From NCBI RefSeq assembly GCF_000974445.1, contig NZ_BBOJ01000020.1, positions 1 through 64,000 of the forward strand: a stretch of 64,000 nt of DNA, written 5' to 3'. Of the stretch, positions 26,560 to 37,800 are shown in pieces (position 1 is the first letter of the stretch; each line of letters starts with the position of its first letter). The stretch is from Lentzea aerocolonigenes (lineage in GTDB: Bacteria > Actinomycetota > Actinomycetes > Mycobacteriales > Pseudonocardiaceae). The notes beneath the pieces are model-generated. The model ran no database searches. It was given only the letters and a program-made list of their open reading frames with translations, and was not told the DNA's origin. The position numbers were made by a program, and so were the translations under genes.

Positions 26560-27137
26560 CAGCCACCCGCCGGAGGGGTCTGGTTGCCGGCAGGCGGTGT
26601 CTGGCCTGCGGGCGGGACGGGCGACTCGGAGGACGGCGGTGGCGGAGGCGTCGACTTGGTCGGCGCGCTCGGCTTGCCGAACTCCTCGATCGAGCCGTCC
26701 GGGTTCTGCCGCAGGCGCGCCGGGTTCGTCGGCTCGACGAGGCCCATCTCGGTGGCCCTGCGCGCGAGGTCCGTCGGCGACTCGAGCAGCGCCACCTCAC
26801 GGCGCAGCTGCTCCATCCGCAACGTCAGCTTCTCCGCCTCGGCCTTCGCCTCCTGCAGGCGGTAGGTGTCGGCGGCGGCCTGGGTCGAGAAGTACATGAT
26901 CCCGGCGACGCCCGCGCCGAGCACGAGCATCACCAGCACGACGAACGGCGCCTTCGACACCGGCTTCTGCTGCGGCGCCGCGGCGGCACCCCGCAGGTTC
27001 TGGGCGCGCTGGGCCCGCCGGGCGTAGGCGCGTTCGGCACCGGCGGTCCGCCGCCGTGCCTTGTCCTGCTCCTCGGCCTTCTTCTTGGACCGGTCGCGGG
27101 GCGACGGCCCACCGACCCTCGCGGGTGCAGCCGTCAT
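26559..27137 (-). CDS. ftsL: Cell division protein FtsL-like
   Basis: A 192-residue bitopic protein. It has a charged cytoplasmic N-terminus, a transmembrane helix near residues 65-87 (PFVVLVMLVLGAGVAGIMYF), a short coiled coil (LQEAKAEAEKLTLRMEQLRREV) and a Pro/Ser-rich extracellular tail. Position between rsmH and ftsI identifies it as FtsL despite low sequence conservation. It overlaps rsmH by 4 nt. Confidence 0.9.
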   Translation of the reverse strand: MTAAPARVGGPSPRDRSKKKAEEQDKARRRTAGAERAYARRAQRAQNLRGAAAAPQQKPVSKAPFVVLVMLVLGAGVAGIMYFSTQAAADTYRLQEAKAEAEKLTLRMEQLRREVALLESPTDLARRATEMGLVEPTNPARLRQNPDGSIEEFGKPSAPTKSTPPPPPSSESPVPPAGQTPPAGNQTPPAGG

Positions 27138-28087
27138 CTCGGTTCTCCGATCCGTTCCGCCGCCCGCAGCCGCACCGGCGCCGCACGCGGGTTGTCCTCG
27201 ATTTCCTGCTCCGACGCGAGCTCCGCGCCCTTCGTGAGCAACTTGATCTCGGGCCCGTGACCCGGCAGCTCGACCGGCAGCCCCGGCGGCGTCTTCGACT
27301 TCGCCAGTTCCGCGAACGCCTGCTTCACCATCCGGTCCTCGAGGGACTGGTAGGACTCCACGACGATCCGTCCGCCCACACCCAGCACGCCCAACGCCGC
27401 GGGCAACGCCAGCCGCAACGACTCCAGCTCGCCGTTGACCTCGATCCGCAACGCCTGGAACGTGCGCTTGGCCGGATGCCCGCCCGTGCGGCGAGAAGCG
27501 GCGGGAACGACGTTGTAGAGCAGCTCGACGAGCCGCCCGGAGTTCGTGAACGGCTCCTTCTCGCGCTCCCTGAGCACCGCCGAAGCGATCTTGCCCGCGA
27601 ACCGCTCCTCGCCGTAGGTGGAGAGGATCCGCGCGAGGTCGCCGTGCGAGTACGTGTTGAGCACGTCCGCCGCCGTCATGCCGGTGCCCTTGGACATCCG
27701 CATGTCGAGCGGAGCGTCCTTCGAGTACGCGAACCCGCGCTCCTCCTCGTCCAGCTGCAACGAGGACACGCCGAGGTCCATCAGCACGCCGTCCACGTGC
27801 GAGTAGCCGAGGTCCGCCACGGCTTCGTCGATGTGGTCGTAGGTGACGTTGACCAGGTGAACGCGATCACCGTGACGGGCCAGGCGCTTGCCGGCCATCT
27901 CGATGGCCTGGGGGTCGCGGTCGAGCCCGATGAGCGTGAGATCCGGGTGGGCGCTCAACAGCGCGTCGGAGTGGCCGCCCATCCCGAGCGTCGTGTCGAC
28001 GACGACCGCGGGCTTGCCGTGCAGCGCTGGAGCGAAGAGTTCCAGGACGCGGTCCAGCAGCACCGGAACGTGCCGCGGCTGATCCAT
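27134..28087 (-). CDS. rsmH: 16S rRNA (cytosine-1402-N4)-methyltransferase RsmH
   Basis: A 317-residue SAM-dependent methyltransferase (MraW). The N-terminal motif is HVPVLLDRVLEL and the SAM loop is VDTTLGMGGHSDALL; the middle motif GVSSLQLDEEERGFAY is diagnostic. Start ATG 28087 has GGGGAG ten bases upstream; a longer frame to 28381 overlaps the mraZ 3' end and lacks homology. Confidence 0.96.
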   Translation of the reverse strand: MDQPRHVPVLLDRVLELFAPALHGKPAVVVDTTLGMGGHSDALLSAHPDLTLIGLDRDPQAIEMAGKRLARHGDRVHLVNVTYDHIDEAVADLGYSHVDGVLMDLGVSSLQLDEEERGFAYSKDAPLDMRMSKGTGMTAADVLNTYSHGDLARILSTYGEERFAGKIASAVLREREKEPFTNSGRLVELLYNVVPAASRRTGGHPAKRTFQALRIEVNGELESLRLALPAALGVLGVGGRIVVESYQSLEDRMVKQAFAELAKSKTPPGLPVELPGHGPEIKLLTKGAELASEQEIEDNPRAAPVRLRAAERIGEPR

Positions 28088-28254
28088 CGTCCCTCGACTC
28101 CCCTGATGCGCGTTTCGGGTGACGTCAGGTCCCCGCCCGCCCGTCGAACCTGGCGCCGGGGAAGGTGCGCCAGGGCCGATAGTCGAGCGGACCGAGGCCT
28201 CACGGCACCCGAATCGCGTGTGGAACATCCGGCCTGTTGCTCGGCTGACCGCCA

Positions 28255-28686
28255 TCAGAAGACGCCCGGAATGACCTCCTCGCGAGCCGTGGCGTAGCCG
28301 TCCTCGTGCTCTTCGAGATAGGTCTGCCAGGCCGCCGCGTCCCAGATTTCCAACCTGGTGAACGCGCCGACGACCACGCACTCCTTGGTCAACCCGGCAT
28401 ACCGGCGCAGTTCCGGTGCGATCAGAACGCGGCCCTGACCGTCCGGACGCTGCTCGTCCGTACCTGCGAACAGATACCGCTGATAGGCGCGTACGGCGTC
28501 GTTCGTGAACGGCGCCTCGGCGACCTTCCTCGCCATCTGCTCGAACTCAGCCCGGGGGAACACGTACAGGCAGTGGTCCTGGCCTTTGGTGACCATGAGA
28601 CCTCCCGCCAGTTCGTCCCGGAACTTCGCAGGCAGTGTCAGCCGACCTTTGTCGTCCAGGCGCGGGTAGTGAGTGCCGAGGAACAT
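28255..28686 (-). CDS. mraZ: Transcriptional regulator MraZ
   Basis: A 143-residue protein with two SpoVT-AbrB-like DLxGR folds, here YPRLDDKGRLTLPAKFRDEL and the second around QRPDGQGRVLIAPELR. It is first gene of the dcw operon and is known in other bacteria to bind repeats in its own promoter; matching repeats are visible at 28741-28775. The ribosome site is GGGAGGTG. Confidence 0.97.
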   Translation of the reverse strand: MFLGTHYPRLDDKGRLTLPAKFRDELAGGLMVTKGQDHCLYVFPRAEFEQMARKVAEAPFTNDAVRAYQRYLFAGTDEQRPDGQGRVLIAPELRRYAGLTKECVVVGAFTRLEIWDAAAWQTYLEEHEDGYATAREEVIPGVF

Positions 28687-28740
28687 CGGCAGTCACCTCC
28701 CTTGCCGGGCGACGAGACCGGCAGTGGAGCCCCCGTCTGC

Positions 28741-28775
28741 CCCACCGGCCGCCACAGTACCCCACTTTTCACCAC
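28741..28775 (-). promoter_or_regulatory. MraZ operator: four boxes at 10-bp spacing
   Basis: On the minus strand GTGGT, GTGGG, GTGGC and GTGGG start at exact 10-nt intervals (complements at 28771, 28761, 28751, 28741). Direct GTGG-type repeats one helical turn apart upstream of mraZ are the known MraZ binding arrangement. They overlap the spacer and -10 of the promoter, so binding should repress the operon. Confidence 0.75.
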
Positions 28776-28781
28776 AGTCAA
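28754..28781 (-). promoter_or_regulatory. mraZ promoter
   Basis: -35 TTGACT (28781-28776) and -10 TACTGT (28759-28754) on the minus strand, separated by 16 bp; the MraZ boxes occupy the spacer. Confidence 0.65.
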
Positions 28782-29032
28782 CGTTGAAACAGGTGTTTAC
28801 ACACCAACCCGTGAACTGTTTTCCCAGGTAGATCGAGTGGGGAGGCGTGGGGGGACGGTGGGGAGCTTGGCCAGGCTCCACCTTCGCGGGTGAGGGTTGG
28901 GGACTGATTTGCCACTCGAACGGCCTAGAAATTTCGGCCAAAACGTGGGGTTGAGGCGCGGTGGTGGGGGAAGCTGGGAAGTGGTGGTGCGAACCCGATG
29001 TAGCCCGCAGGTGTAGGGCACTTAGCCGTGGT

Positions 29033-29078
29033 TTGACACACTGCGTGAAAGGCTCACACGTCCGTGTTCCGGACACGG
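29033..29078 (+). promoter_or_regulatory. Candidate moxR promoter and palindrome
   Basis: TTGACA (29033-29038) is a perfect -35, but no good -10 follows at 17 bp. The inverted repeat CCGTGT/ACACGG (29062-29067, 29073-29078) lies just before the ribosome site and could be an operator or a 5' hairpin. Confidence 0.35.
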
Positions 29079-29092
29079 CTGCTGGAGGTTTA

Positions 29093-30145
<1,053 letters not shown>

Positions 30146-30147
30146 CG

Positions 30148-31413
30148 ATGCGAACCGCACTCTCCGGTTTGACCACACGCGGAAGATGCTTGCTCGCCGC
30201 GGGGTTCGCCGCAGGAGTGTGCGCCGCGGTGCTGAACGAGCGAGACCTGCTCCGGGTCGCGGCCTTCGTCATCGCGTTGCCCCTGCTGGCCGCGTGGCTC
30301 GCGACGAGGGCTCGGGTCGGCCTGCGCGCCGCCCGGTACCTCGCGCCGAGCCGCGTGCCGGTCGGGGCCGCGTCCGAGGTGAAGCTCGACCTGCGCAGCA
30401 CCGGCAGGTTGCCCACGGGCGGGCTGATGCTGGAGGACACAGTTCCGTACGCACTGGGCGCACGGCCGCGGTTCCTGGTGGAGCGGTTGCCCCGCAACAC
30501 GCCCACGACGTTGCGCTACCCGCTCAAGCCGGTGATGCGCGGCATCCAGCAGGTCGGCCCGCTCATGGCGCGGATCACCGACCCGTTCGGGCTCGCGGAG
30601 TTCGACCGCGAGCTCGCCGGCCGGTCTCGGCTGGTCGTGGTGCCGCGGGTCGTGCGGCTGGCGGGTCTGCCCGGCGGTTCCGGCATGGGCGCGGGCGACG
30701 ACGGCTCGGTGCGGTTGCGGGCCGGCCAGGGCGAGGACGACGCGGTGGTGCGCCCGTACCGCCAGGGCGACGACCTGCGGAAGGTGCACTGGCGGTCCAC
30801 GGCGCGGCGCGACGAGCTGATGGTGCGCGTCGAGGAACGCCCGTGGCGCGGGGGCACGACGGTGCTGCTGGACCACCGGGTGCACGCGCACCGTGGCAGC
30901 GGACCGACGGCGTCGCTCGAATGGGCGATCTCGTTCGTGGCGTCGATCTGCCTGCACCTGCACCACTTCGGGCACCAGGTGCGCCTGGTCTCCGAGGACG
31001 GGCGGGTGCTCGCGGGCGGGTCGTCCGACGGCGGGCACAGCGACCACGTGGTGCTGGACTCGCTGGCGGCGCTGCAGGGCTCGCACCGGCGTGAGCTCAG
31101 CGGCGGCACCGACCCCGGTGCCGGCCAGGAGGTCATCGCGGTGCTGGGTGGCGTGTCGCCGGCATCGGTCGAGGAGCTGATCCGGTACCGGCCGCGCGGC
31201 ACGCGCAGCCTGGCCGTGCTGCTCGACGTGAACGCGTGGGCCGGTGGGTCCGACGCCTCGGCGCCGGATCCCGAGGACGCGCGGAGGCTGCTGGTGGGCG
31301 CAGGCTGGGGCGTGGCGATCGCACGGCCGTCGGCGTCGATGCAGCAGGTGTGGCAGGAGTTGTGCGCCTCGGCAGGCAACCGGGGACCGTCGGTTCGCTC
31401 GGAGGTGGGCTGA
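30148..31413 (+). CDS. DUF58 membrane protein
   Basis: A 421-residue protein with two N-terminal membrane helices (about residues 14-52) and a DUF58/von Willebrand A-like domain; the signature DDAVVRPYRQGDDLRKVHWR is diagnostic. Usually the partner of MoxR and the TgpA-type transglutaminase. It starts 2 nt after the moxR stop. Confidence 0.9.
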   Translation: MRTALSGLTTRGRCLLAAGFAAGVCAAVLNERDLLRVAAFVIALPLLAAWLATRARVGLRAARYLAPSRVPVGAASEVKLDLRSTGRLPTGGLMLEDTVPYALGARPRFLVERLPRNTPTTLRYPLKPVMRGIQQVGPLMARITDPFGLAEFDRELAGRSRLVVVPRVVRLAGLPGGSGMGAGDDGSVRLRAGQGEDDAVVRPYRQGDDLRKVHWRSTARRDELMVRVEERPWRGGTTVLLDHRVHAHRGSGPTASLEWAISFVASICLHLHHFGHQVRLVSEDGRVLAGGSSDGGHSDHVVLDSLAALQGSHRRELSGGTDPGAGQEVIAVLGGVSPASVEELIRYRPRGTRSLAVLLDVNAWAGGSDASAPDPEDARRLLVGAGWGVAIARPSASMQQVWQELCASAGNRGPSVRSEVG

Positions 31414-31414
31414 G

Positions 31415-33889
31415 ATGGGGTCCCGTTCCGCTCCGTCGAGGAGCACCGAGCCCGAGTGGTTCACCTCGGCGACGCCGTGGATCGCGGCGCTGGCCGTGCT
31501 GTGCGCGTCGACCGCGCTCTCCGGCGTGATCGAGGGCGACCTGTGGCTCGTGCGCATCGGCGTGGTGATCGTCGCGATCACCGTGACCGGCGCGTTCCTG
31601 CGGGCGACCAGGCTGACCCCGCCGCTCGTCGCCGTCGCCCAGGTCTTCGTGCTGTTGTGCCTGCTCACGGCGTTGCACACGCGGTCGGGCATCTTCCTGT
31701 TCATCCCCGGCCCCGACGCGTTGGGCGAGCTCGGCGACGTGCTCGCGGAGTCCGTCGCGCAGGTGCAGACCGGGGTCCCGCCGGTGCACGCGACGCCGGC
31801 GATCCAGGCGCTCGTGGTGCTGGCGATCGGACTGGTCGCGGTGCTGGTGGACACGCTGGCCGTGGCGGCGGCGGCCCCGGCGGCGTCCGGGCTCGTGCTG
31901 CTGTGCGTGTTCGCGGTGCCCGCGTCGCTGGCCGACGAGATGCTGCCGTTCTGGACGTTCATCCTGGGCGCCGCGGCGTTCGCGCTGCTGCTCGCCGTCG
32001 ACGGGCAGCACCGGCACGAGGCGTGGCGGGGCAGGCTCGGGTCGGGGTCGGCGAGCGGGTCCGGCGGTTCCGCGACCACGGTGGCGAGCATCGCGATGGT
32101 GATCGCGTTGATCGTCGGTGCGGGCTTCACGATCGTCGGCACGGTCGGCAGGCTGCCGGGCGGTGGCTCGGGTGGCGGCGGCAAGGGCGGCATCGGCCTG
32201 AGCGAGATGACGTCGTTGCGCGGCATGCTCAACCGCGGCAGGACGGCCGAGGTCTTCTACGTCCGCGGCCTGCCGGAGCAGACGTACATGCGGGCGTCCA
32301 CGCTGGCCAGGTACGTGCCGAACAAGGGCTGGGAACGCGGCAGCGACCCCGGTGGCCAGCCCGCGCGTGGCGAGCTGCCGTTGCAGCCGGGTGACCGCGG
32401 CGAGGGCAAGACCACGCGGATCAACATCGAGCCGCGCGACTGGAAGAGCTTCTGGCTGCCGACCTACGGCTCCGTGCGCCGCATCGAGACCCCGGACGAC
32501 GACTACCGCTTCGACACGAAGAAGGGCGTGATCTTCACGCAGCGGGAGCGCGAGCCGGAGCCCTACGAGCTCGACACGGTGCTGTCGACGCCGACCAAGC
32601 AGGCGCTGCGGATGGCCTCCGGGCCGAAGAACCTGGTCGACCAGGAGTACTACAAGTACGAAGGCGTCGAGCAGGAGGTGATCGACCTCTCGAACAAGAT
32701 CGTGGAGGGCGCCACCAACGACTTCGACAAGGCCGCCAAGCTCAGCGAGTTCTTCAACTCGCCCCTCAGCGACTTCAAGTACGACCTCAAGACCCAGGGC
32801 GACGTCACCAAGGACGCGCTGACCGACTTCGTGACGAAGGGCAAGATCGGCTACTGCGAGCAGTTCGCCTCCGCGATGGCCGTGATGGCCCGCGTGGTGG
32901 GCCTGCCGTCGCGCGTGGCGATCGGCTTCACCGCGGGCGTCGCGTCCGCCGACAACTCCTACCGCGTGATCAGCACGGACGACGCGCACGCGTGGGTCGA
33001 GATCTTCTTCCCGAACCACGGCTGGATGACCTTCGACCCGACCCCGATCTCCGACGGCCGCGGCGTCGTGCCGCCGTACCTGCGCGACACCCCGCAGGGC
33101 GGCGACGAGGTGCCGACCGCGGAGACGAAGACCGAGACGGTGACGTCGTCCGCGAACGGCTCGACCCAGGCGTCCGCGTCGCCCGACGGCACGGACCAGG
33201 GCCAGGCGCTGCCGGACGCGGGAAGCACCGGGCCGCAGCCGTGGCACCTGTGGGCGCTGGGCGTGGTGCTGGTGCTGGCGTTCCTCGTGACGCTGTTCCT
33301 GGTGCTCGGGCTGCTCGGCGTGATCAGTGCGGGCCTGATCGGCGTCTCGTGGGCACGCAAGCTGCTGATACCGGCCGCGGCCGGGTTGTGGCTCATCGGC
33401 GTCGGCCTGGCCGCGGCGTTGCTCTCCTGGTGGCTCGCGATCGTGCTGGTGGTGGCGGGAGTCGTCCTGACGCCTCTGCTCGTGCGGGGCGTTCGCAGGC
33501 ACAACCGCCTGCACACGGTGGCGGCCCTCGGTCCTGGCGCGTCCTCGGCGGCCTGGAGCGAGCTCATGGCGGAGTCGATCGACCGCGGCGCTCCCGTGCC
33601 CGCGGCCGAGACGATCAGGGCGGCCGCTCGCCGGTTGGCGCGTGAGCACAACCTGGACGACGCGGGCAAGGACGGCCTGCGCGTGGTCGTCGGGGCGATC
33701 GAGCGGTCCTGGTACAGCGCGAACCCGGCCGCAGACCCGTCGCTGCCCGGTGCACTGGCGGCAGTGCGACAGTCGTTGCGACAGAACGCTCCGCTGTCGC
33801 TGCGGGCGAGGATGTTCCCGAAGTCGGTGCTCAAGCCGACGCCCGCACCGGTGGCCGAGACGCAGGAACGCGAGCCGGTACCGGTGTAA
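31415..33889 (+). CDS. TgpA-type membrane transglutaminase-like protein
   Basis: An 824-residue protein. Six or so N-terminal membrane helices (DUF3488) are followed by a transglutaminase core with a visible triad C481 (KIGYCEQF), H525 (DDAHAWVEIFF) and D541 (MTFDPTP). A further membrane segment lies near residues 610-690, with a DUF4129-like C-terminal tail. Probable extracytoplasmic cysteine protease or amidase; substrate unknown. GGAGG lies nine bases before the ATG. Its last 35 codons and the following terminator are partly duplicated downstream (33990-34088). Confidence 0.92.
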   Translation: MGSRSAPSRSTEPEWFTSATPWIAALAVLCASTALSGVIEGDLWLVRIGVVIVAITVTGAFLRATRLTPPLVAVAQVFVLLCLLTALHTRSGIFLFIPGPDALGELGDVLAESVAQVQTGVPPVHATPAIQALVVLAIGLVAVLVDTLAVAAAAPAASGLVLLCVFAVPASLADEMLPFWTFILGAAAFALLLAVDGQHRHEAWRGRLGSGSASGSGGSATTVASIAMVIALIVGAGFTIVGTVGRLPGGGSGGGGKGGIGLSEMTSLRGMLNRGRTAEVFYVRGLPEQTYMRASTLARYVPNKGWERGSDPGGQPARGELPLQPGDRGEGKTTRINIEPRDWKSFWLPTYGSVRRIETPDDDYRFDTKKGVIFTQREREPEPYELDTVLSTPTKQALRMASGPKNLVDQEYYKYEGVEQEVIDLSNKIVEGATNDFDKAAKLSEFFNSPLSDFKYDLKTQGDVTKDALTDFVTKGKIGYCEQFASAMAVMARVVGLPSRVAIGFTAGVASADNSYRVISTDDAHAWVEIFFPNHGWMTFDPTPISDGRGVVPPYLRDTPQGGDEVPTAETKTETVTSSANGSTQASASPDGTDQGQALPDAGSTGPQPWHLWALGVVLVLAFLVTLFLVLGLLGVISAGLIGVSWARKLLIPAAAGLWLIGVGLAAALLSWWLAIVLVVAGVVLTPLLVRGVRRHNRLHTVAALGPGASSAAWSELMAESIDRGAPVPAAETIRAAARRLAREHNLDDAGKDGLRVVVGAIERSWYSANPAADPSLPGALAAVRQSLRQNAPLSLRARMFPKSVLKPTPAPVAETQEREPVPV

Positions 33890-34045
33890 CCGATCCTGAA
33901 GCGAAGGGCCCGCTCCCTCTTGGGGGCGGGCCCTTCGCTTGGTCGCCCGACGCTGCCTGATGGGCTAGCCGCCGCGCGGCAGCACGCTCCGCTCCGCTGT
34001 CGCTGCAGGCGAGCGAGTTCCCGAAGTCGGTGCCGAAGCCCACGC
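33787..34045 (+). repeat. Duplicated 3' end of the transglutaminase gene
   Basis: Bases 33787-33842, inside the gene, align without gaps to 33990-34045 downstream: 49 of 56 identical in my hand alignment. The terminator hairpins that follow each copy are likewise near-identical. This is a local tandem duplication of gene end plus terminator, with the second copy no longer coding. Confidence 0.8.
33900..33939 (+). terminator. Terminator of the moxR operon (copy 1)
   Basis: A perfect 14-bp GC-rich stem (33900-33913 with 33926-33939) begins 11 nt after the transglutaminase stop. Confidence 0.8.
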
Positions 34046-34046
34046 A

Positions 34047-34088
34047 AAGCGATGGGCCCGCTCCCTCTCGGGGGCGGGCCCATCGCTT
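34047..34088. terminator. Terminator copy 2, probably bidirectional
   Basis: A perfect 15-bp stem (34047-34061 with 34074-34088), very similar to copy 1. It lies 16 nt beyond the stop of the convergent DUF3040 gene and would end that transcript too. Confidence 0.8.
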
Positions 34089-34103
34089 GGTCGTCTGAAG
34101 GTC

Positions 34104-34499
34104 TTACTGCTCCTCGTCAAAGCGACGACGGAAGCGCTCCTCCATCCGTTCGGAGAACGAGCTGCGGCTGCGCGTCGGCTTGCCGTCCTCCTGCGCGCCC
34201 TCGGCCACCTGGTCACCACGACGCAGTGTCGTCAGGGTGATGAGCACACCGAAGAACATGAGCAGGAAGCCGAAGACGCTCACCACGGGAATGCTGGCGA
34301 TCGCGAGCTGCGGCAGCATCACGCCGGTGATGAGCGCGGCCACGCCGACCACGAACAACACGATGCCTTGCACGCGGCGCCGCTTGGACGGCCGTCGCAG
34401 CTTGGCGCCTCGTACGGTGGATGCGAACTTCGGGTCTTCGGCGTAGAGCGCGCGCTCGATCTGGTCGAGCAGTCGCTGCTCGTGCTCGGAGAGTGGCAT
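34104..34499 (-). CDS. DUF3040 membrane protein
   Basis: A 131-residue actinobacterial protein: N-terminal LSEHEQRLLDQIERALYAEDPKFAST is the DUF3040 signature, followed by two membrane helices (about residues 47-66 and 72-91) and a charged tail rich in Arg/Glu. The start has GGAGGAAC upstream. The family is unassigned; it is often found near dcw genes or dinB in actinobacteria. Confidence 0.9.
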   Translation of the reverse strand: MPLSEHEQRLLDQIERALYAEDPKFASTVRGAKLRRPSKRRRVQGIVLFVVGVAALITGVMLPQLAIASIPVVSVFGFLLMFFGVLITLTTLRRGDQVAEGAQEDGKPTRSRSSFSERMEERFRRRFDEEQ

Positions 34500-34896
34500 C
34501 GTTCCTCCTCCGGCACAGCGGTCGCGGGCGCCGGGTGTTCTCGGTTTCCGCCGAACCCGGCGGACGGCCCACCCTGGGGACGTCACCCTCCAGGATACGA
34601 TCCGCGCGCCCCGGCGACTACCCAGTGGGCCTTCTCATACGGTCGGTTCTGTCACCATCATCCTCCTGGGGCAGTGGTGAGGCCGTCGTGAGGCCTCCAC
34701 ACGGCCCTTGTGGGCGCGTGTTCACGCCTGGTCCGGCCAGGTGATTCCTCTCCGGCACGGCGCGGCGTCCCGATCAACGACCGCGGCGGCACCCCTTCGG
34801 CGGGGTGCGACAGAGCGTGACATCCACGCGCCGGACGTCTCAGTTCGATCGTGAGGAGGACGCGAGGGCGGACCGGAGCCCGCCCTCGCATCCCGA
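34500..34896. other. Intergenic region DUF3040 / protease
   Basis: Nearly 400 bp with no supported gene. It contains the protease terminator at 34862-34889 and presumably the DUF3040 promoter. Confidence 0.5.
34862..34889 (-). terminator. Terminator of the subtilisin-like protease gene
   Basis: A perfect 10-bp stem (34862-34871 with 34880-34889) with an 8-nt loop, 7 nt past the protease stop. Confidence 0.75.
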
Positions 34897-37800
34897 TCAA
34901 CCCGCGATCTTGTAGGCGCGGATGATCGTCACCTCACCAGTGTTGCCCGCCGCGTCCGTGGTCTTGGCGCGCAGCGAGGCGAACTTCGCGCCTTTCGGGT
35001 GCGGCACGATCGCGTTGCCGCCGGCCACCCGCACCTGCTTCCACGTGGCGCCGTCGTCGAACGACACCTCGACGGTCGTGCGCCTGACCTTCGGCGTGTT
35101 CTGCGCCTGCTCGACCTTCAGCGGGACGACCAGCACACGGCCGTGCGCGGTGTCCTTGTCGTCGAGCCTGGGCAGGAAGCGGACGACAGTGAGCGGCAGG
35201 TGCGTGATGTCGGTGGTGTGCTTGGCTTTGAACGTCCAGGCACCGCTCACCTTCGTCGACAGCTCCGCCGTCCGGCTGTGCTCCATCTCGGCCCGGTACG
35301 AGCCCTCCGCCGCGGGGACGTCGAAGATCACGCTCGGCCGGTCCGACTCACCGACCTTGGTGCCGTTGTAGGACAACGAGGTCTTCACCGTTCCGCCGAA
35401 GGCCCTGCCCTCACCGCCGTTGGCGTCGGTGAAGAGCGGGACCCTGACCGCGATCTGGTCCTCCAGCCGTGCGAGGCCGAAATTGGGCGCGGCCGGCACC
35501 GACGGACCCATGACCGCGGTGCCGAACGTCTGCGAGTACTTCTTGCCCGCCTTGAAGGAACGGGCCGCGGTCTCCATCAGGTACTCGGTGTTGTTGTCCG
35601 CTCCGACGCGTTCGTAGAGCCAGCTCCACCTGCCGGTCGCGGTGCTGACGAGGTCGATGCCTCGCCCGCCCTCTGGGATCGGGGTGAACCAGGCGAGACC
35701 ACCGCTGCCGTCGTCCGGGTTCGGCATCGCGGCGGCGGAGTGCTTGACGCCCTCGCCGGCGGAGCGGAAACCAGTCGTCATCTCCGCGAGCTCGCTCGCC
35801 TTGGCCGTGCGCTCGAAGCCGGTCGGCATGCCCTTCTGCGAGTACATCAGGCGATAGCTGACGGGTGTCTTCTCATCCCGTGGCGTGCCCTGGAACTGCT
35901 CGGCGACGGTGGTCGCGAAGTCCTGCGGTGCCGACCCGATCTGGGCGGTGGAGACGCGGCCCGCCAGCCCGTCGAAGAACGCCCAGCCGTGGCCGAACGC
36001 ACTGCCCGCCACCTGCGCGGTGAACACGACAGTGCCGATGATCCCCTTGGCCGCGGCGTCCGGGGTCTTGAGCGCGACCGGCTTGGCGGTGCGCGCGTCG
36101 ATCGTCGTGGAGGCCTTGCCGGTCACCTGGAACCTCGGCTGCACCATGAACGCGACCTTGAAGTCCGGGGTGATGACGCTGCTGTCCACGAGGTACTCGC
36201 CCTTGGGCAGCCGGATGTTCTTGGCCGTTCCCTGATACGCCTTGCCCGTCCTGGTGTTGACGAAGATCGTGTCGTGGTTGTCCGCCGGGTTGCCGTCGGC
36301 GCCGATCACCGAGACTCCGACGTCGTAGCTCTCGACCTCGCGGTTGACGCTGACGAGGGTGCGCAGGCCGTTCGACGCGACGATCGCGCCGCTGTAGGCG
36401 CCGTCGGGCGCGTTCACCTTGGTGTCGACCGTGATCGTCGCGGTGGCCTCGCCACCGGCCGGAACCGTGATCTTCGCCGGGGACACCGTGACCAGACCGG
36501 CGGGCGAGGGCTTGCCGTCCGGTCCCTTGACGTCCGCGGTCAGGTCGAGCGTCAGGGGGTCCTTGCCGCCGTTGCGGTAGGTGACCTCGCGGACGACCTT
36601 CTGGTCGTCGTCGTGGGGCCACTGCTGCACGCCGAAGTTGATGTTGCTGGGCTCCGAGACCACCTGCTGCGCCAGCATCTTCGGCACGTCCACGCGACCG
36701 GTGCCCTGGTCGAACGGCGTCAGCGCCGGGTTCGCCTTCGCCGACGCCATCACGGTCGCCTTGAGCCGCTCACCGGTCCAGTCCGGGTGCTGCTGCTTGA
36801 GCAGCGCGACGACACCCGCGACGTGCGGCGTCGCCATCGACGTGCCGGACATGGCGACGTGCCCCTGCGTACCGGCCTCGGCCGCCACGATGTCGACACC
36901 GGGCGCGGTGACGTCCGGTTTGACCGCGCCGTCCGCGGCCGGGCCGCGGCTGGAGAACGGTGCGATGGCGTCGTTGCGGTCTATCGCACCGACGGTCAGC
37001 GCGGACTCGGCGCTGCCGGGCGACCCGATCGTCTCCGGGCGGCCCGAGTTGCCGGCCGCGATCACGAACAGCGCACCGGTCTCGCGCGAGATCCGGTTGA
37101 CCGCCTCCTCGAGCGGGTCGATGTCCGCGGAGTCGCCGCCGCCCAGGCTCATGTTGATGACCTGCGCACCCTGCTCGGCGGCCCACTGCATTCCGCCGAG
37201 GATCGCCGACTCGGTGCACCCGCCCGGACGGCAGACCTTGGCGTCGAGAATCCCGGCGTCCGGCGCGACGCCGCGGTACTTCTCACCCTTGCTGGCGATC
37301 GTCGACGCGACGTGCGTGCCGTGCCCGACCTCGTCGGTGGTGTCCGGCGAGTCGGTGAAGTTCTTCTCGGCGATCTGCTTGCCCTGCAGGTCCGGGTGCT
37401 TCTCGTCGACACCGGTGTCGACCACCGCGACCTTCACGCCCTTGCCCGTGACGCCCGCCTGCCACGCCTGCGGCGCACCGATCTGCTTGGTGCTGCGGTC
37501 GAGCGTCACCTTGCGGACGCCGTCGAGCCACACCTTCTCGACCGCGCCACCGCGCAGCGACTCCCAGGCGCTGCCCGACTTCGCGACCGCGCCGGTCACC
37601 AGGCCGGCCACGGATCCCTTGGCGTCGAGCGCGGTGATGCCCGATCGTGCGCCCGCCGCCGGCCGCACGATCACAGGCACGGTGCCGCGCCGCGCGTCGT
37701 CGTAGCCGAACTCGGCCAGCGACGTCACGTCGAACAACCGCGGGTCGAGTTTTCCGTTGCCCACCAACGGCAACGCGTCCGCCGGAACCACGTGCTGATG

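Larger units (their letters stand above)
28687..29092. other. Divergent intergenic region mraZ / moxR
   Basis: It holds PmraZ with four MraZ boxes near the mraZ side and a TTGACA element plus a short palindrome near moxR. The 160 bp between them shows no gene. Confidence 0.6.

Noticed and set aside
29062..29078. Short palindrome before moxR considered as a terminator
   Set aside because: Only six pairs, directly before a ribosome site and not after any gene; kept only as part of the promoter entry.
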